Shown: positions 1-11,040, counted from the stretch's first letter. The stretch: 64,000 nt of DNA from Sphagnum compactum (GCA_965153455.1 OZ234497.1:12586001-12650000), one strand, 5' to 3'. Notes: generated by a model not told the origin, from the sequence alone. A program made the numbers and translations.

Positions 1-875
1 AAAGGTGGACAATTTGCTTTGTAATTAAACCTTGCAAAACAGATTCTATACTGTCCAATAATCAACAATGTCCCACCTCACTACTGTATGGCTCTTGTTA
101 CAGTGTCAGATATGTGAAATGGCACTTTGATTCAAAGTGGTAGTTTGCTATTTGTAAATTCATTGTATATCCAACAACTTCAAAAACTTTGGATGGTGCT
201 ACATTTTGGGCAAAAAGTATGAAGTAGCAAGGTATTTCATATTTCCCCAAAGTTGTAATTTTCTTGTACATTTTTGTGTGTGAAAAACCTGGTGGGGCTG
301 GTGGTAATATGGCGAGCTTGACAAAAACAGAATGCTTGCTGGAGTGGAACTTCCTGTTTTTGAAAAAGCCTGGAAGGATTTTACACTCTACAAGGTGCCC
401 TCTAGATACATTGGAGAACCCAGAGAGGAGGTCTTTACAAAAATGAAAAGTTTTTGTTTTTTGATATATTCCTGAGACACGAGAAAACCATAATGAAAAT
501 GGCAATGAATTTTGCCCAATAACACCCTAAGGCTGATATTCCCCAAGGTGTGGGCATGTCCCCGGTTGCACTGAGGGCAGGCCCCGACTTTGAGAATGTG
601 CATTGTGCACCCCCTTGGGAGTTACCCTACACTTTGTATTTAGAACACACCAATTTTCAAATACACACATAATGCATTTATACATTACTTGCTTTATGAG
701 AAAGTGTCATTACATGTTTGCTACAAGGGCCAATCCAAAATCCTACAAACCACAACTTGGACATTTTGTGACGTTAAGCCACTAACAACATTCAAACCCA
801 TGTTTTTACAAACAAGCTACACGGCACATACCAACTCTGGCCTTTTTATGGCAGGTTCAAACTAAACACTTTCCC
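1..875. other. Gene-free stretch, left edge
   Basis: I see no exon-like or protein-family signal on either strand. Open frames are short and carry no recognisable motif. The DNA is moderately AT-rich. It may include the downstream flank of the minus-strand reductase gene that ends at 1232. Confidence 0.5.
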
Positions 876-914
876 TTACACTAGATTAGAATTTCACATC
901 CTAATCTAGTGTAA
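876..914. repeat. Short perfect inverted repeat
   Basis: Arms at 876-889 (TTACACTAGATTAG) and 901-914 (CTAATCTAGTGTAA) are perfect 14-base reverse complements around an 11-base loop. Pairing continues imperfectly outward (CACTTT on the left, AGTG on the right). It could be a hairpin remnant of a small inverted-repeat element; no function is implied. Confidence 0.75.
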
Positions 915-1045
915 AGTGCATGAAACATACTCATCCATCACACGCTCACATAGTACCCCAAATGTCACTTGCACAATGGGTCAATTTTGAGCTAAAATCT
1001 TATGCCCAAATTTAACACCAATGCCTTGTCTCTTCCCTAATGGGT

Positions 1046-1065
1046 GGGGGGGGGGGGGGGGGGGG
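1046..1065 (+). repeat. Homopolymer of 20 G
   Basis: A run of 20 guanines after TGGGT. Shorter G-runs recur in this window near 8075-8090, 10947-10960, 35159-35170 and 51786-51815. Run length is prone to sequencing and assembly error. G-quadruplex potential is obvious but untested. Confidence 0.9.
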
Positions 1066-1231
1066 CTAAAATATTAACTCATAGTAAAGATATTAAAATC
1101 CCATACGGAATTTGATATCTACAACACACAAACAACAAAGCAGTTTCATCTCAAGTAAGAACTCTCAGTTCGTTGTTGGAGAACTTTTTGCCCCGTTCCG
1201 TTCCGTTGAGAAAATGTTAAGGTGTGTTTTT

Positions 1232-2410
1232 TCAGCTCTTGAGGAACACCTTTCCTCCTCGTCCAACTTCTTCGGATTTCTTGATTGCAACCTGGAAATC
1301 AGCAAGATCATAAGTCTCACCCACAAGAGGCTCAATGATTTTGTCTTCAATGAGCTTAGAAACATCACTAATAAAGACTCTTCTTCTCTCCGGGCTTTGA
1401 AGCTCCTTGTACAGATAAAATGCTGTCAAATGAACACCTCTGAAGAGATCTCCCACTCCCACTGTTGCCTCCCAACCTGCCAATGCTCCGTAGATAAACA
1501 CTTGACCTCCATCTCGCACACTCGCGCAGACTTGTTTTGTAAGTTCGCCGGCTACAGCATCAAGAGCCCCGTATGCGAGTTTTCCGCCTGTGATCTCTTT
1601 CACTCTTGTTGCCACATCTTCGTCACTTGTGGAGATGACTTCATCTGCACCCAATGCCTTGAGCTCCGCCTTTTGTTCCTTACGGCGTACGACATTGATA
1701 GTTTTGATGCCCCAATGTTTTGCAAGCTTGATCAATTGACGGCCAAGTGAGGAGCCTGCTGCTGTTTGTAAGACGTATTCACCTTTCGGGATTTTCAGAT
1801 CGCTTAACATCCCGTGTGCTGTCCATGGGTTGATAACAAATTGAGCTGCTGCAACATCTGAAATGGAATCGGGTACAACCCATACAAGATCTGCTCTCAC
1901 TGAAACATAGTCTTGCCATGTCCCTTCTCCCTTCCCGACATTCTCAACTTGTACGAATGGCACAACTCTTTGGCCTTTCACCACTGTTGTCACTCCCTCT
2001 CCTACCTGCCGGCATTTTCAGAAACAGTTTATAAGCGAACACACGCTTGAAAAGAGCGATGATATGAGCTCGATACCTAGAGCACAACAGTCATGCTGGG
2101 TGTATGATCATAATAACCTAGAAAATTTCAGTGCAACCAAAGGAAAGGAAGCGGGAAGCGCATGAAAAGAATTTCTCACCTCGTGCACGATTCCAACACC
2201 TTCGGACCCTGGAGTGAAAGAGCCAGGCTTCGCATGTGCGTATTCTTGGAAACGGTATGACAACAGATCCGTGGGATTGAGGGCGCGTAGTATGATGCGA
2301 ACAACCACCTGACCAGGCCCTGCCTTAGGCACAGGCTTGGTAACCAGTGCTAATCCAGCCTCAGGGTTGTTTGGAACCAACTTCTGCAACACAACTGCTC
2401 TGTTACTCAT
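1232..2410 (-). CDS. Zinc-independent MDR-family reductase (quinone oxidoreductase / 2-enoyl reductase type)
   Basis: Two coding exons, 2410-2180 and 2005-1232, join in phase 0 (donor GAG|GTGAGA, acceptor GGCAG|GTAGG) to give 334 aa, the usual length for the family. The start is ATG at 2410; an in-frame upstream extension of ten residues does not begin at a convincing ATG and looks non-conserved. The N-terminal GroES-like fold shows GPGQVVVRI (31-39), NPTD (46-49) and PGSEGVG (about 67-73). The Rossmann part shows NPWTA (136-140), the nucleotide loop AAGSSLG (159-165) and VVRR (182-185), which suits NADPH. It ends in GKVFLKS. The cysteine/histidine zinc ligands of true alcohol dehydrogenases are missing. 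Members reduce quinones, enones or enoyl thioesters with NADPH; the substrate here is not readable. NPWTA resembles the mitochondrial enoyl reductase branch, but I see no clear targeting peptide. No neighbouring gene is functionally related. Confidence 0.9.
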
Positions 2411-2580
2411 CTTGATCTTAATCTCCCTGGCGACAAACAAACGCTTTAGTAACTCAAAGTCCCGATTGTGACAAGCTCACAGGGCTAATGTTTTTTTTCT
2501 CCTAAACTGCACAAACCTACTGGACGTTCACGACTCCTGGAAGCAAGGGGAGAGAGATAATAGACTATATAGAGAGATCT
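2411..2580 (-). promoter_or_regulatory. 5' leader and putative core promoter of the reductase gene
   Basis: On the minus strand a TATA-like CTCTATATAG lies at about 2574-2565, roughly 155 bases before the ATG, followed by a CT-rich patch (CTCTCTCCCC, about 2558-2549). This matches a plant TATA plus pyrimidine-patch layout. The transcription start is not visible. Confidence 0.4.
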
Positions 2581-3013
2581 GCCAAGAAGACAAGAGATTC
2601 TCAGCTCCCAGTTCTGATGATCACAACACATGCAGCACTAGTGATACCACAGTTAGCAAGACTTATAGTACGACACTATTGGAGAGTTCTTCTCAGGCTT
2701 GTGAGAACATGACATGACAACTTGTGAGGTGAGCAACACTAGCAAGTGTAAGCTCTAACAGCAATATTTCTGTTGAGCTCCTCCTCCACCTACCAACAAT
2801 GAGGTTAGTTCCAACTGCAATTTTCCTTTTAAGCCCTACTCCAGCACCCAACAACCAGCCTTTTTTTAAAATTGGCAAGAATTTCGCCCAAAACCGAAAC
2901 TAAAAATTAAAATGATGCTAATGAAGTGATTTTGAAGGTTTTTGATTGCCAGATGTGAGAGGGAAAAAAAGGGAAAAAAACCAGCCAAAAATATAAAAAG
3001 ATGGCTAAATATT

Positions 3014-3562
3014 TTTACTTTATATCTGGTTTATAAGCCAGATTTGGCCAAATCTTCCTACCCATGATTCATCATCACTTTTTCTGCATCTTCTATGGAT
3101 GAATGTCACTTTGGCTGCAAACAAAATTCCTAAGAAGGACATTGCCAAAAGCTGAAAGAGTTGTGAGCGCACCCATGATCTAATTAATATGAATTGCACT
3201 ATATCCCCAACAGAAGCACCTCTTTGGACCCCTAGTTGCAAAATAGAAAACCCTGGGATTTAGGTTTTTAGTGTATATTAAGGGGAGTTGAGCTTTGGGC
3301 AAACCATATGGGATAAAACTCAGGTGCTATTGAGAACATCTTGAGGAATGCATTTGAAAAACACTTTGGAAACTAACCCTTTGAGAATTTGAGAACTTAT
3401 TGAGAACATGATGGGAATACATTGGGAAAAAGGGCAAAACCCAAAAAATCCCTGTTTTCCCCCTCTCGAAAGGAGAAACAATTAGATCGTAAAGGAGAAA
3501 AAATTGGATCGTTCGTGAGTGCATGCTGAGCCTTACTCATGGGCTGCATGAAACTTTTTATT
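3014..3562 (+). repeat. Dispersed repeat family A, copy 1
   Basis: It starts with TTTACTTTATATCTGG and ends near CTGCATGAAACTTTTTATTT. The start (3014-3140) and end (about 3437-3562) match, in order, the start and end of 11041-11405. Shared words include GCTGCAAACAAA / GCTACAAACAAA and GAGCCTT-ACTCA / GAGCCTT-CCTCA. The middle of this copy is interrupted by a family B segment (3292-3430). No coding content is seen. Confidence 0.6.
3292..3430 (+). repeat. Dispersed repeat family B (GGGAAC-rich), copy 1
   Basis: It begins CTTTGGGCAAACCATATGGG and continues with irregular, roughly 13-base iterations around GAGAAC-TT-TGAGAAC-TGATGGGAA. It matches 8755-8868 on the same strand and 31881-31990 on the other. 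It appears nested inside the family A copy. Confidence 0.6.
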
Positions 3563-3742
3563 TCCAAAACTGTTCATCCCCATTTTTTGCCACGGCTAAT
3601 TGCAGGGGCCGAAATTTTGGGGACATACATAGTAAAGAAGAGCCTTTGGTAAGTCCCTAAGAGACTTTTAACTTGGGTCAGATTCTTTTTCTTTTGCATA
3701 CGTCATTAGGTGTGTCACATAAGTGACCTGGGTTTCAATTTT

Positions 3743-3815
3743 TGCACCCATCATTACACATCACTTGTCAAATTAAAAGTCACAAAGGAATTTTTTCATC
3801 TTATCACGAAGGGAT
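3743..3815 (+). repeat. Direct repeat with 5603-5668
   Basis: The words TGCACCCATCATTACACATC, TGTCAAATTAAA and GTCACAAAGGAATTTTT recur in the same order at 5603-5668, about 1.86 kb away. The second copy runs into the hairpin at 5669-5726. These look like two fragments of one mobile or duplicated sequence. Confidence 0.65.
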
Positions 3816-4725
3816 GTGTCATCTTTATCAAAAGACATTTGCTTCACAAGCCATCAGAACAACTTACTTAAAAGACCTCTTTTTGCCCCCGAAACAAGGA
3901 AAAAAGAAACTAGTGATACATGAAAGAGATTTTTTAAAAAGTGAACATCAAACAACCAATGAAAAATCATCAAACCACCTTGTGAAATGTCCACCAGATA
4001 GATAGTCTTTTTTTCCATGCACATAGGAACCCCATTGAAGAGCACTAGCACCTTCACATAATTGTACTCTCTCACCTTCTTCACTTGGAACTATTTCTAT
4101 TATTCAAAAGACATCCCCAAAGTTCTATGATGACATTCATGGAATTACACCACCACCTTCTTCCTCATCATAAGCAATTTCTTTCATCCCAAAGACGCAC
4201 AAACTATCAGATCGGCAGGTCTTTTGGCTGTTTCGCACACCACGCACCTCCTTTTGGCAAAAGAATTAATTGGAGGCCCTCCTTTCTCGCAGTTTTGTGT
4301 GCATTTTATAGACAAAGGATGTCTTTTGAGATGTGTTGTTGTAACGGGTGAGGGCTATTTTAGGTTAGGCATATTTTTAGGACGTCCTCCACTTTCCTTA
4401 TTTGATATGCTTCTCACAAAAAGAAAGTAGGGGAGGGGGGGGTGTGGAGGTTTTTTTTTAGAACTTGATGTTCCCTTTGTGGTTCGCCCTTTTAAGCAAT
4501 TCGTTTGTCTTCGTAAACATGAGTCCTTTTATTTTGTTCCTTGTATTCCCTTTTTTCTTTTTCTTTTTCCGTTGCTTTGGTTTAATTGCACATTAAGTGA
4601 CTGAGCCTAAAGCAAAAGCAAAATACCTCACCACATTCTCCCAGCTACGTTAAACCCTTTTCCCACTCACCCACACACACAAGGGACACGTCTGGAAAGA
4701 CATCCAGAAAGTTCCATCACACTCA

Positions 4726-4778
4726 GGAAATTGTGCTCTCACCTTCTTTTCAGAAAACAAGGTGAGAGCACAATTTCC
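4726..4778. repeat. Perfect 20-bp inverted repeat (hairpin)
   Basis: The left arm GGAAATTGTGCTCTCACCTT (4726-4745) and right arm AAGGTGAGAGCACAATTTCC (4759-4778) are exact reverse complements with a 13-base loop. The arms contain no simple repeat, so chance is unlikely. It is short for a microRNA precursor and may be the collapsed end pair of a small inverted-repeat element. Confidence 0.85.
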
Positions 4779-5668
4779 CACAAGTGGAATTTTCTTCCCT
4801 TCTAATTTTGTATACACATTGAGAGATGGCTCGCACCAGCAGATGGTCCCACAGGCTGATACATGATAGCTTCAAGCATGAGGATTGTGGCTAGTGTGTT
4901 TTTCTTTTCTTTTGTGAAGTAGCAGGAGTGAGACTAGAGGATTTCAAAGACTTAAGTATTTTTGATATGTAGGACAATCATGCATAATTAAAAGGATTTA
5001 GCCAAATTGGGCTATAGACATGAAATTAAAAAAGCATTTTTAAAGTATTCTTCTATATTGTTGATTACCTTTTGCAACCCGATTGTAGAATTTTGGCAAT
5101 TTGATTTAATTTTGAGACTTTGGTGGTGATAAAGAATCAAGAAAACAGTTACTCTCCAATATTTAGGGAAAAAAATTTGCTAAATTTTTTTTAAAAAAAA
5201 ACTAATTGGGTTTTTGACTTTGAATATGAATTCCTCAAAATTGTGCCTTCACAATTGACAAATACAAGTTGTGAATGGTTATAGTCTAAAATTGGATAGA
5301 TCTTGGTTCTGGATGTTTTGCATGAAATTTTATGCAATAGGGCTTGTTCAACATTGGGGTATCACTTTTAGGAAGAAGGGTTTCCCACTGTCCATCACAA
5401 ATAAAATTTACACAACACAAATTTAAATGAAGGAAATGGAATAGTCCAAATTAAAATAATAGATATGATGACGTTATTTCACATGCATACATTGTTGAGC
5501 ATAATACTTTGGATCAAACTTAGAAATGCAAAAAAGATTAAATAAGCTTATATAAACAAATTGATTGCATTTTTTGTATTATTATTTCTTGCACATGTGA
5601 CTTGCACCTATCATTACACATCACATGTCAAATTAAAGTCACAAAGGAATTTTTCATCTTGTCACAAA

Positions 5669-5726
5669 GGAATTTATTCATCTTATCACAATGAAAAATT
5701 CCTTTGTGATAAGATGAATAAATTCC
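5669..5726. repeat. Perfect 22-bp inverted repeat (hairpin)
   Basis: Left arm 5669-5690 (GGAATTTATTCATCTT then ATCACA) and right arm 5705-5726 are exact reverse complements with a 14-base loop. An overlapping alternative pairing joins 5639-5657 with 5691-5709, because TCACAAAGGAATTT is itself repeated in tandem just upstream. The whole block 5603-5726 is therefore a compound repeat. Confidence 0.85.
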
Positions 5727-7041
5727 ATAGTTGCCATTAAAAAGGGGCAAAGCATTTAGGAGGGGACAAAGCCTAGAAAAATGTTAATGAAACTCTATTT
5801 TTTTGCAATGGATGTTTTCTATTTTTTTGAAAAACAAAAGATGAAAAATGCAAATTCAAGGCATGTTGATGAATGCCACAATAAGACTATGGATAGACAT
5901 CCTCTAAGAGAGCAAGTGAATTGGGCACAAAACTCCTTTTTGGAAAGGGGGACTTCATGAATCGTGGTTATGTGTAGAATGTTGGCGAGTGAGAGAAAGT
6001 AGTTGCAATCATTTACAAATTGAACAACTACACACATATGACATGGCCTTTTTCTAAGTGTCATTCACACATAGAAGTAATATCACAAGTAACAACATGA
6101 ATTACTACTTGCACATACAATGTCAACAAATTATCTATGTGGCATGTACACATGGCATGTTATTCACAAGGTTAGTTCCACTAGTAATCTTAGTGATAAG
6201 TTTTTTTCAATTTTTGTGAAATTTGTAAAACTCAAAGATTTTCACATAAATTAAAACACATTAATAGGAGTCAAAAAAGGTATATAAAGTTTTTGAAATT
6301 TTCAAATTATAGTAGATTTTTTTTGACATTTAAAATTATGGTAATAATTTCAAGTTGTGTTGAATGATTAACATGAGTGTTCATCAATTCAAATTTAAAA
6401 TCCGTTAAATTTAATTTTCAGTTTTGATTTTCGTAAAAAACTTTTGAACTTGAACAACAATTACATAAAAAATAATCAATTTTATAAAGGACTTGGAAAA
6501 AATATTGAAACAAAAAAATTCAACAAAACATAAACACAACAAAAACAAACCTTGGATTGTGAATAAATATCTTTTTTAAAAACCAATTGAATTATGAACT
6601 TATAAAACAAGAACACACACAATTGTGAAAACAATGACAAAGAAAAAAAACAAATTAGACAACAAAACAAATTTAAAAAGCAAGAATACAATAAAATTCG
6701 AAAGTGCAAAACAAAGATGTGATGAAGCTCCAAAAAATTAGTGAAATTATAGAATGAAAGATAACAACACAAGACACAACAAAAGATAACAATGTGCAAT
6801 GAAGTTTTGAAAATTTGAGAGAGAAAATTAATGAAATTTTAAAATGAGAAAACTGAAATAAAATTAATCTCAAGCTCTTATCTTCTAGCGATGGAACTTG
6901 TAATACCGTCAACCTTTCATGAACCACAATAATGAGATAAAGATAAATACATGTTTTTGGCTAAAGATTAGGGTTATGTGTGAGCGATGATAAACTTGTG
7001 ATGATAGCTAATTTAAAAAGTTGACCTAAAACAACAACGAA

Positions 7042-7058
7042 CCTAACCCTAACCCTAA
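7042..7058 (+). repeat. Short interstitial CCCTAA repeat
   Basis: CCTAACCCTAACCCTAA gives almost three units of the six-base CCCTAA motif. This is the TTAGGG type, not the seven-base CCCTAAA type usual at plant telomeres (compare 38303-38322). At this length it may be chance. Confidence 0.6.
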
Positions 7059-8149
7059 GAGTCCTTAATCTTTAACAAGAAATAACTTTTTTTTTTTACC
7101 ATTGCAAGTCCTTCACTTGCATATGTGAACTACACTTTAGTAATAGGTACTATTAAATATTGCTTACATCAGAAGACTCCAGTATTCAAACATCCATGTG
7201 ACAAAACTAAATCACTAAAACATATCAATTACTCTAGTACCTTGATAGCTTCAACAGATGTTTGTCAAATAAATAATTAATTTTGAATTTTGAATTTCAA
7301 CCAATAGAATATTCTGGAAGATTCAATATCTTTGCTGTTTTTTGTTATTTGATTTTTTTTGGATTTTTCAACATGTCTAAAAATGATTATATTGTATAAA
7401 ATGTTTAATCATTGTATACCCAAAATATTTTTTAGGATGTCATAATTACATGGAGAGTGATTAAACATTGTGATTCACTATTTTACTGGTCCAAGCATTG
7501 TAATTTGCCTCTTGAAGGAAGTTTTTGTTGTTGGATTATGTTGGTGATAAGATTAATTATTTTATTTTTTATTTTATTTTATTTTGGGGGGTCTTTGTTA
7601 GCAATGACCACATGTTCGGTTGCTTTGATTCGGCAAAGTTGGGAGTGTTAACATTGAATATGTACATAATTTACTTGTTGGGTCTAGTGCTAGAGGAGCT
7701 CCTCGCCATGTTTCCACCAATCTGGGTTTTTGTAATGTCCAAGTGGGCTTGCAAGCGAATTGCAATCGTAGCCCTAAAAGCAAAGGTTGGATGGTAGGAC
7801 CCCATGCATGCAAACGTTGTGTGCAAAAAAATGCATGCAAGGGAATTTGTGCATGCAATGATGAAGTTGTGGACAAACTTTGTGTGAAAAAAATTCATGC
7901 AACGGAATTTGTGGAAAGGAAAAAGTTTGGCTGCAAATCCAAGCTCAATAGTTAGGGTGTTCTTAGGAAGGGCTATTAATCCAGGCCAAAATGGTGGCAA
8001 CCAATTTTAGGAATATAATTTCCATCCAACCAATGAGAAGTCATGTCATGGAGCAAAGGGGTCTCCCTTTGGGGGGGAGGGGGGGGGGAGTTCCAAATAG
8101 CACCTCACTTTTATCCCATATGCTTTGGCAAATATTGTCCTCCTTTCAT
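7059..8149. other. Gene-free stretch
   Basis: AT-rich DNA with no supported gene. A short run at 7797-7915 repeats ATGCA-containing words (for example TGCATGCAA) several times. Open frames here have no family motif. Confidence 0.5.
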
Positions 8150-8265
8150 GGGCCAAAGGGAAGGAGCTCTATACTTCAAAATAAAGCTTCATAGTATCAA
8201 TTTTTTTGAGTGATGGCCAATCAAATTGGCTCATTTGCAAAAAAAGAGAACTTGAGACGGTAGTC
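8150..8265 (+). repeat. Dispersed repeat family C, copy 1
   Basis: Words GGGCCAAAGGG, CTTCAAAATAAAGCTTC, then GGCCAATCAAATTGGCTCAT. The same order is seen at 37850-37990 (plus) and, reverse-complemented, at 8590-8735. Copies 1 and 2 therefore form a loose inverted pair about 330 bases apart. Confidence 0.6.
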
Positions 8266-8589
8266 AGTGCACAAGTGAAAATCATGTGTATGAAAGTTTA
8301 CATTCATCCATTCCACCACCTTTGTGCACTGGAAAGAAAGCAAAGAAACTGGCAAAGACAGTGGAAAGTCCAGCAATTTACTCAAACAGCATGAAGGAAT
8401 ATGAAAAGTAGGGGGCATATCTTTTTGATGATTTTATGCAGAAATCAGAAAGCGTCTTGGCCACACCAAGTGCCATGCACATTGCATAGCCGCCATCTGA
8501 CACACGGTTATTGCTCTTGCATCTCGACCCCTTCATTCAACCCATTCCCTGGTGGGGATACTTATTCTATTTCATATTAATTAGTTGGG

Positions 8590-8735
8590 GGGGTGCCTCA
8601 CGAGTCCACCATTTTTTTTAATTGTTTTTTCAATGAGCCAATTTGGTTGACCCAAAAAAAATTGAAACTATGGAGGTTCCCCAAAATACAAGATTCTATG
8701 GAAAGATAGAGTGCCTCTCCCTTTGGCCCACTTAT
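8590..8735 (-). repeat. Dispersed repeat family C, copy 2 (inverted)
   Basis: Read on the minus strand it gives GGGCCAAAGGGAGAGGCACT, a TTTTGGGGAACCTCC segment, then ACCAAATTGGCTCATTG. This matches 37850-37990 closely (GGGCCAAAGGGGAGGCACTC) and 8150-8265 more loosely. It abuts a family B copy at 8755. Confidence 0.6.
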
Positions 8736-8754
8736 ATAGGTGAGAAGGGGAGGA

Positions 8755-8868
8755 CTTTGGGCAAAACATATGGGGTCAAAGCAAGCTGCTATTGGGAACA
8801 TCCTTGGGGAACATTGTTGGGAACTTGATGGGAACTCATTGGGAACTTGAAAGGAACATGTTAGGAAC
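8755..8868 (+). repeat. Dispersed repeat family B, copy 2
   Basis: CTTTGGGCAAAACATATGGG is followed by GGGAACATCCTTGGGGAAC and six more spaced GGAAC words in 90 bases. It is the most regular member of the family. Confidence 0.6.
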
Positions 8869-9368
8869 AAAGAAAAAATGAAAAGAGGGAAATTATGTAC
8901 AAACATTCGTCACTATTTTCCACTTATTCTTTGGTGCTTGGGTGTATGTAGTGGCTGGGTGGGCCATATGGAAACTGGCCCTTATGCATGTCCATTGAAG
9001 ACTCCCCTAATGCAATGGCCAAGGACTTGCACATTCACAAAATGATGGCTGTGGGCCCAATGCAAGGCGAGAGTTGAGTTGGGGCTAGTGTGTTCTTTTT
9101 GGTCTCAATTTTGTATTGTAGCAACAGTGGCAAGCCTCAAAATCTTGCTTAGCCAATGAGGAGATGCATCATCCACCCTAAATGCCAAGGATTTTTTTTC
9201 TTTTGGAAGGGACAAGGGATGTGAGTTTTTGCTTTTTTATTTTGGGTAAGGGGGACAATTAGGAGTCTTTTCTTTTTTAAATTTGGGTCATGGGTGGCTT
9301 TTTGTGTTGTGACACATTTTATGTTTTTGTTTATTATGCAAGGTGGGGTAAATGTTCAAAAGTAGTTC
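8869..9368. other. Gene-free stretch with family C/B flank
   Basis: No gene is seen. The part at 9140-9200 (TTAGCCAATGAGGAGATG then GCCAAGGATTTTTTTTC) resembles 31780-31840 (TTAGCCAATGAAGTGATG then GCCCAAGGTTTTTTCC). The similarity to the 31.8 kb region thus extends beyond the B element itself. Confidence 0.4.
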
Positions 9369-9466
9369 TATTCTTCTCACTTACGCAGGTGAGTCACATG
9401 GAGAGATTTTATTCTTCTCACTTATGCAGGTGAGTCACGTGGAGAGATGTTATTTTACTCACTTAA
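9369..9466 (+). repeat. 41-bp tandem repeat, 2.4 copies
   Basis: Units start at 9369, 9410 and 9451 with TATTCTTCTCACTTA and include GCAGGTGAGTCAC-TGGAGAGAT. The first two units differ at only a few positions; the third is cut short. Looser relatives occur at about 9500-9560 and 10190-10250. Confidence 0.85.
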
Positions 9467-9596
9467 CACTAGAGTCAAACTTTTGTTTTGATTTAGTTTG
9501 CAAGGTAGTTGTGAAGGTCCAAAAAGAATTTTATTCTTTTTCCTTGTCACATGGATAGAATAGAACTGTCCATCACCAATCCTTACCCTATCATCA

Positions 9597-9905
9597 AATT
9601 TTTTTTGACATTTTCGTCATCTTTATTTCATTTTGAATGATTTAAAATGTTATGAGAGTGCTACTGCAAGCTCAAGAAATCATCTTTGACATGCAAAGAA
9701 AAATGAAAAATGAAAAAATAGCAAGAAAAAAAAAATGCTTTTCAATTTAAAAAACACGTTTTTTTTTTTTTCTTCTTCTCTTTGAACCCCTCCTTCTTTC
9801 AAAGCTTCTAACTTTTTCATTTCTTATTCATTTTAAACGATTTAAAATGTTATAGAAGTGTCACCTTCAATTTTACAAATCATCTTTAAACTTTAGTAAC
9901 AACAA
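9597..9905 (+). repeat. Dispersed repeat family D, two adjacent copies
   Basis: Copies at 9597-9725 and 9805-9905 share TGATTTAAAATGTTAT, GAGTG or AAGTG, and AAATCATCTTT. The first continues with GAAAAAATAGCAAGAA. A third member is at 20425-20570 (GCTACCTCAAGCTT, AAATCATCTTTCAAATGTAA, GAAAAAATAGCAAGAA) and a fragment is at 15028-15085. The order of words is conserved. No coding capacity is seen. Confidence 0.55.
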
Positions 9906-10901
9906 AACAACATAAAAGAATTGGGAATGAGCTTTGTAATGTTGGATGGTTTGTTTTTTTGAATTCTTGAACCCTTCTACTTTTGGGGATTTAACTTTTT
10001 CAATTCAAATTTGTTTTTGACAATTTTTAGTGTGCCCGATGCACCAATAGGAAGGGTTCAAGTTTTGTTTGGACACCAAAAACAGCGAAGCCTTCCCCTT
10101 GGATCCGGCTTGCCCTAAGCACTTAAGTGATCATTCATCAATTGTTCTACCTTATATGTAAACTTTTGTTTTCGATTAATTTGCAAAGGTGATTATGAAG
10201 GTTCAAAAAAGTTATATTCTTTTCACTTAAACAATGGGTGCACCACATGTATAAAAAAACTAAAGGTTTATTATTATTTTTCTAACTTTATCAAATTTTT
10301 CATGAATTCAATGTTTTCTTTTCATGTCATTTTTCTTTTCTTTGTTATTTATTTATTTATTTATTTATTTTGTGTATTGGAAAGACAAGAAAGTTCTAAC
10401 TATCAATTTGACTAATCTCATTTTGGTTATTAGTCAAAATGATTAAAAAAAATGAAAGATAATTTGATTCAATATGTAAATAAGGCCTAGGTAGGTAGTT
10501 AGAGAAGCAAATAATTAAAACTTTTCCTAGTCTAGGCAATTGCACTAGGCCATTTGTTTTGAAATTTTGTGGAATGCCATATATTTATGGTTATGAGGCT
10601 TAGCAATGGAAAAAACTTGAAACCACGTCTTGATTTAAATATACATTAATCACTTTCAAACATGTTTTAAACCTTTTTTTAACCTCCAAAAGTACATAGT
10701 CTGAATAATTTCCTTAAAGATGAAATGTTTATTACGTTTTTAGGGAAGGCATGGTTCCATTTCTATGAAATTTTGAAATGTTATGTATGTTTAAAGGTAT
10801 TCATGAAAAATATTCTGAACAAAATTGACATGATGTTGAACAAAATTATGCAATGAACCTAATACATAATTTGTCCCAAAGGTGTTATATATGTACTAGT
10901 G
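9906..10901. other. Gene-free AT-rich stretch
   Basis: No gene is supported. It contains an (ATTT)n microsatellite at about 10346-10371. Confidence 0.6.
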
Positions 10902-10936
10902 GGTACCCGTGACCTTCGGACACTGTGAAGTCCCCC
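10902..10936 (+). repeat. Direct repeat flanking a 0.7-kb segment, left copy
   Basis: GGTACCCGTGACCTTCGG plus CACTGTGAAGTCCCCC is repeated at 11643-11677 with one difference. Both are preceded by TTATATATG. The left copy has an extra TACTAGTG between them. The pair encloses 10937-11642. Confidence 0.8.
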
Positions 10937-11040
10937 AAAAGTGAGTTGGGGGGGGGGGGCAGCAAAAAAGACAAAATTATCAAATATATTTGGTTGGTTT
11001 TGAGTGTGTAGTCAAAGATATAGAAGCATGATTACAGTTG

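Larger units (their letters stand above)
2581..7041. other. Gene-free repeat-rich stretch
   Basis: No gene is supported. The stretch holds diverged members of dispersed repeat families (3014-3562, 3292-3430, 3743-3815, 5603-5668) and two perfect hairpins (4726-4778, 5669-5726), listed separately. From 4.8 to 7.0 kb it is AT-rich and low-complexity. Confidence 0.6.

Noticed and set aside
1112-1750. Plus-strand open frame of 212 codons
   Set aside because: It is antisense to the second exon of the reductase gene, whose minus-strand translation matches a known family.
6482-6927. Hydrophobic open frames on the minus strand resembling membrane proteins
   Set aside because: They are Phe/Leu/Ser-rich translations of A-rich DNA with no conserved pattern.
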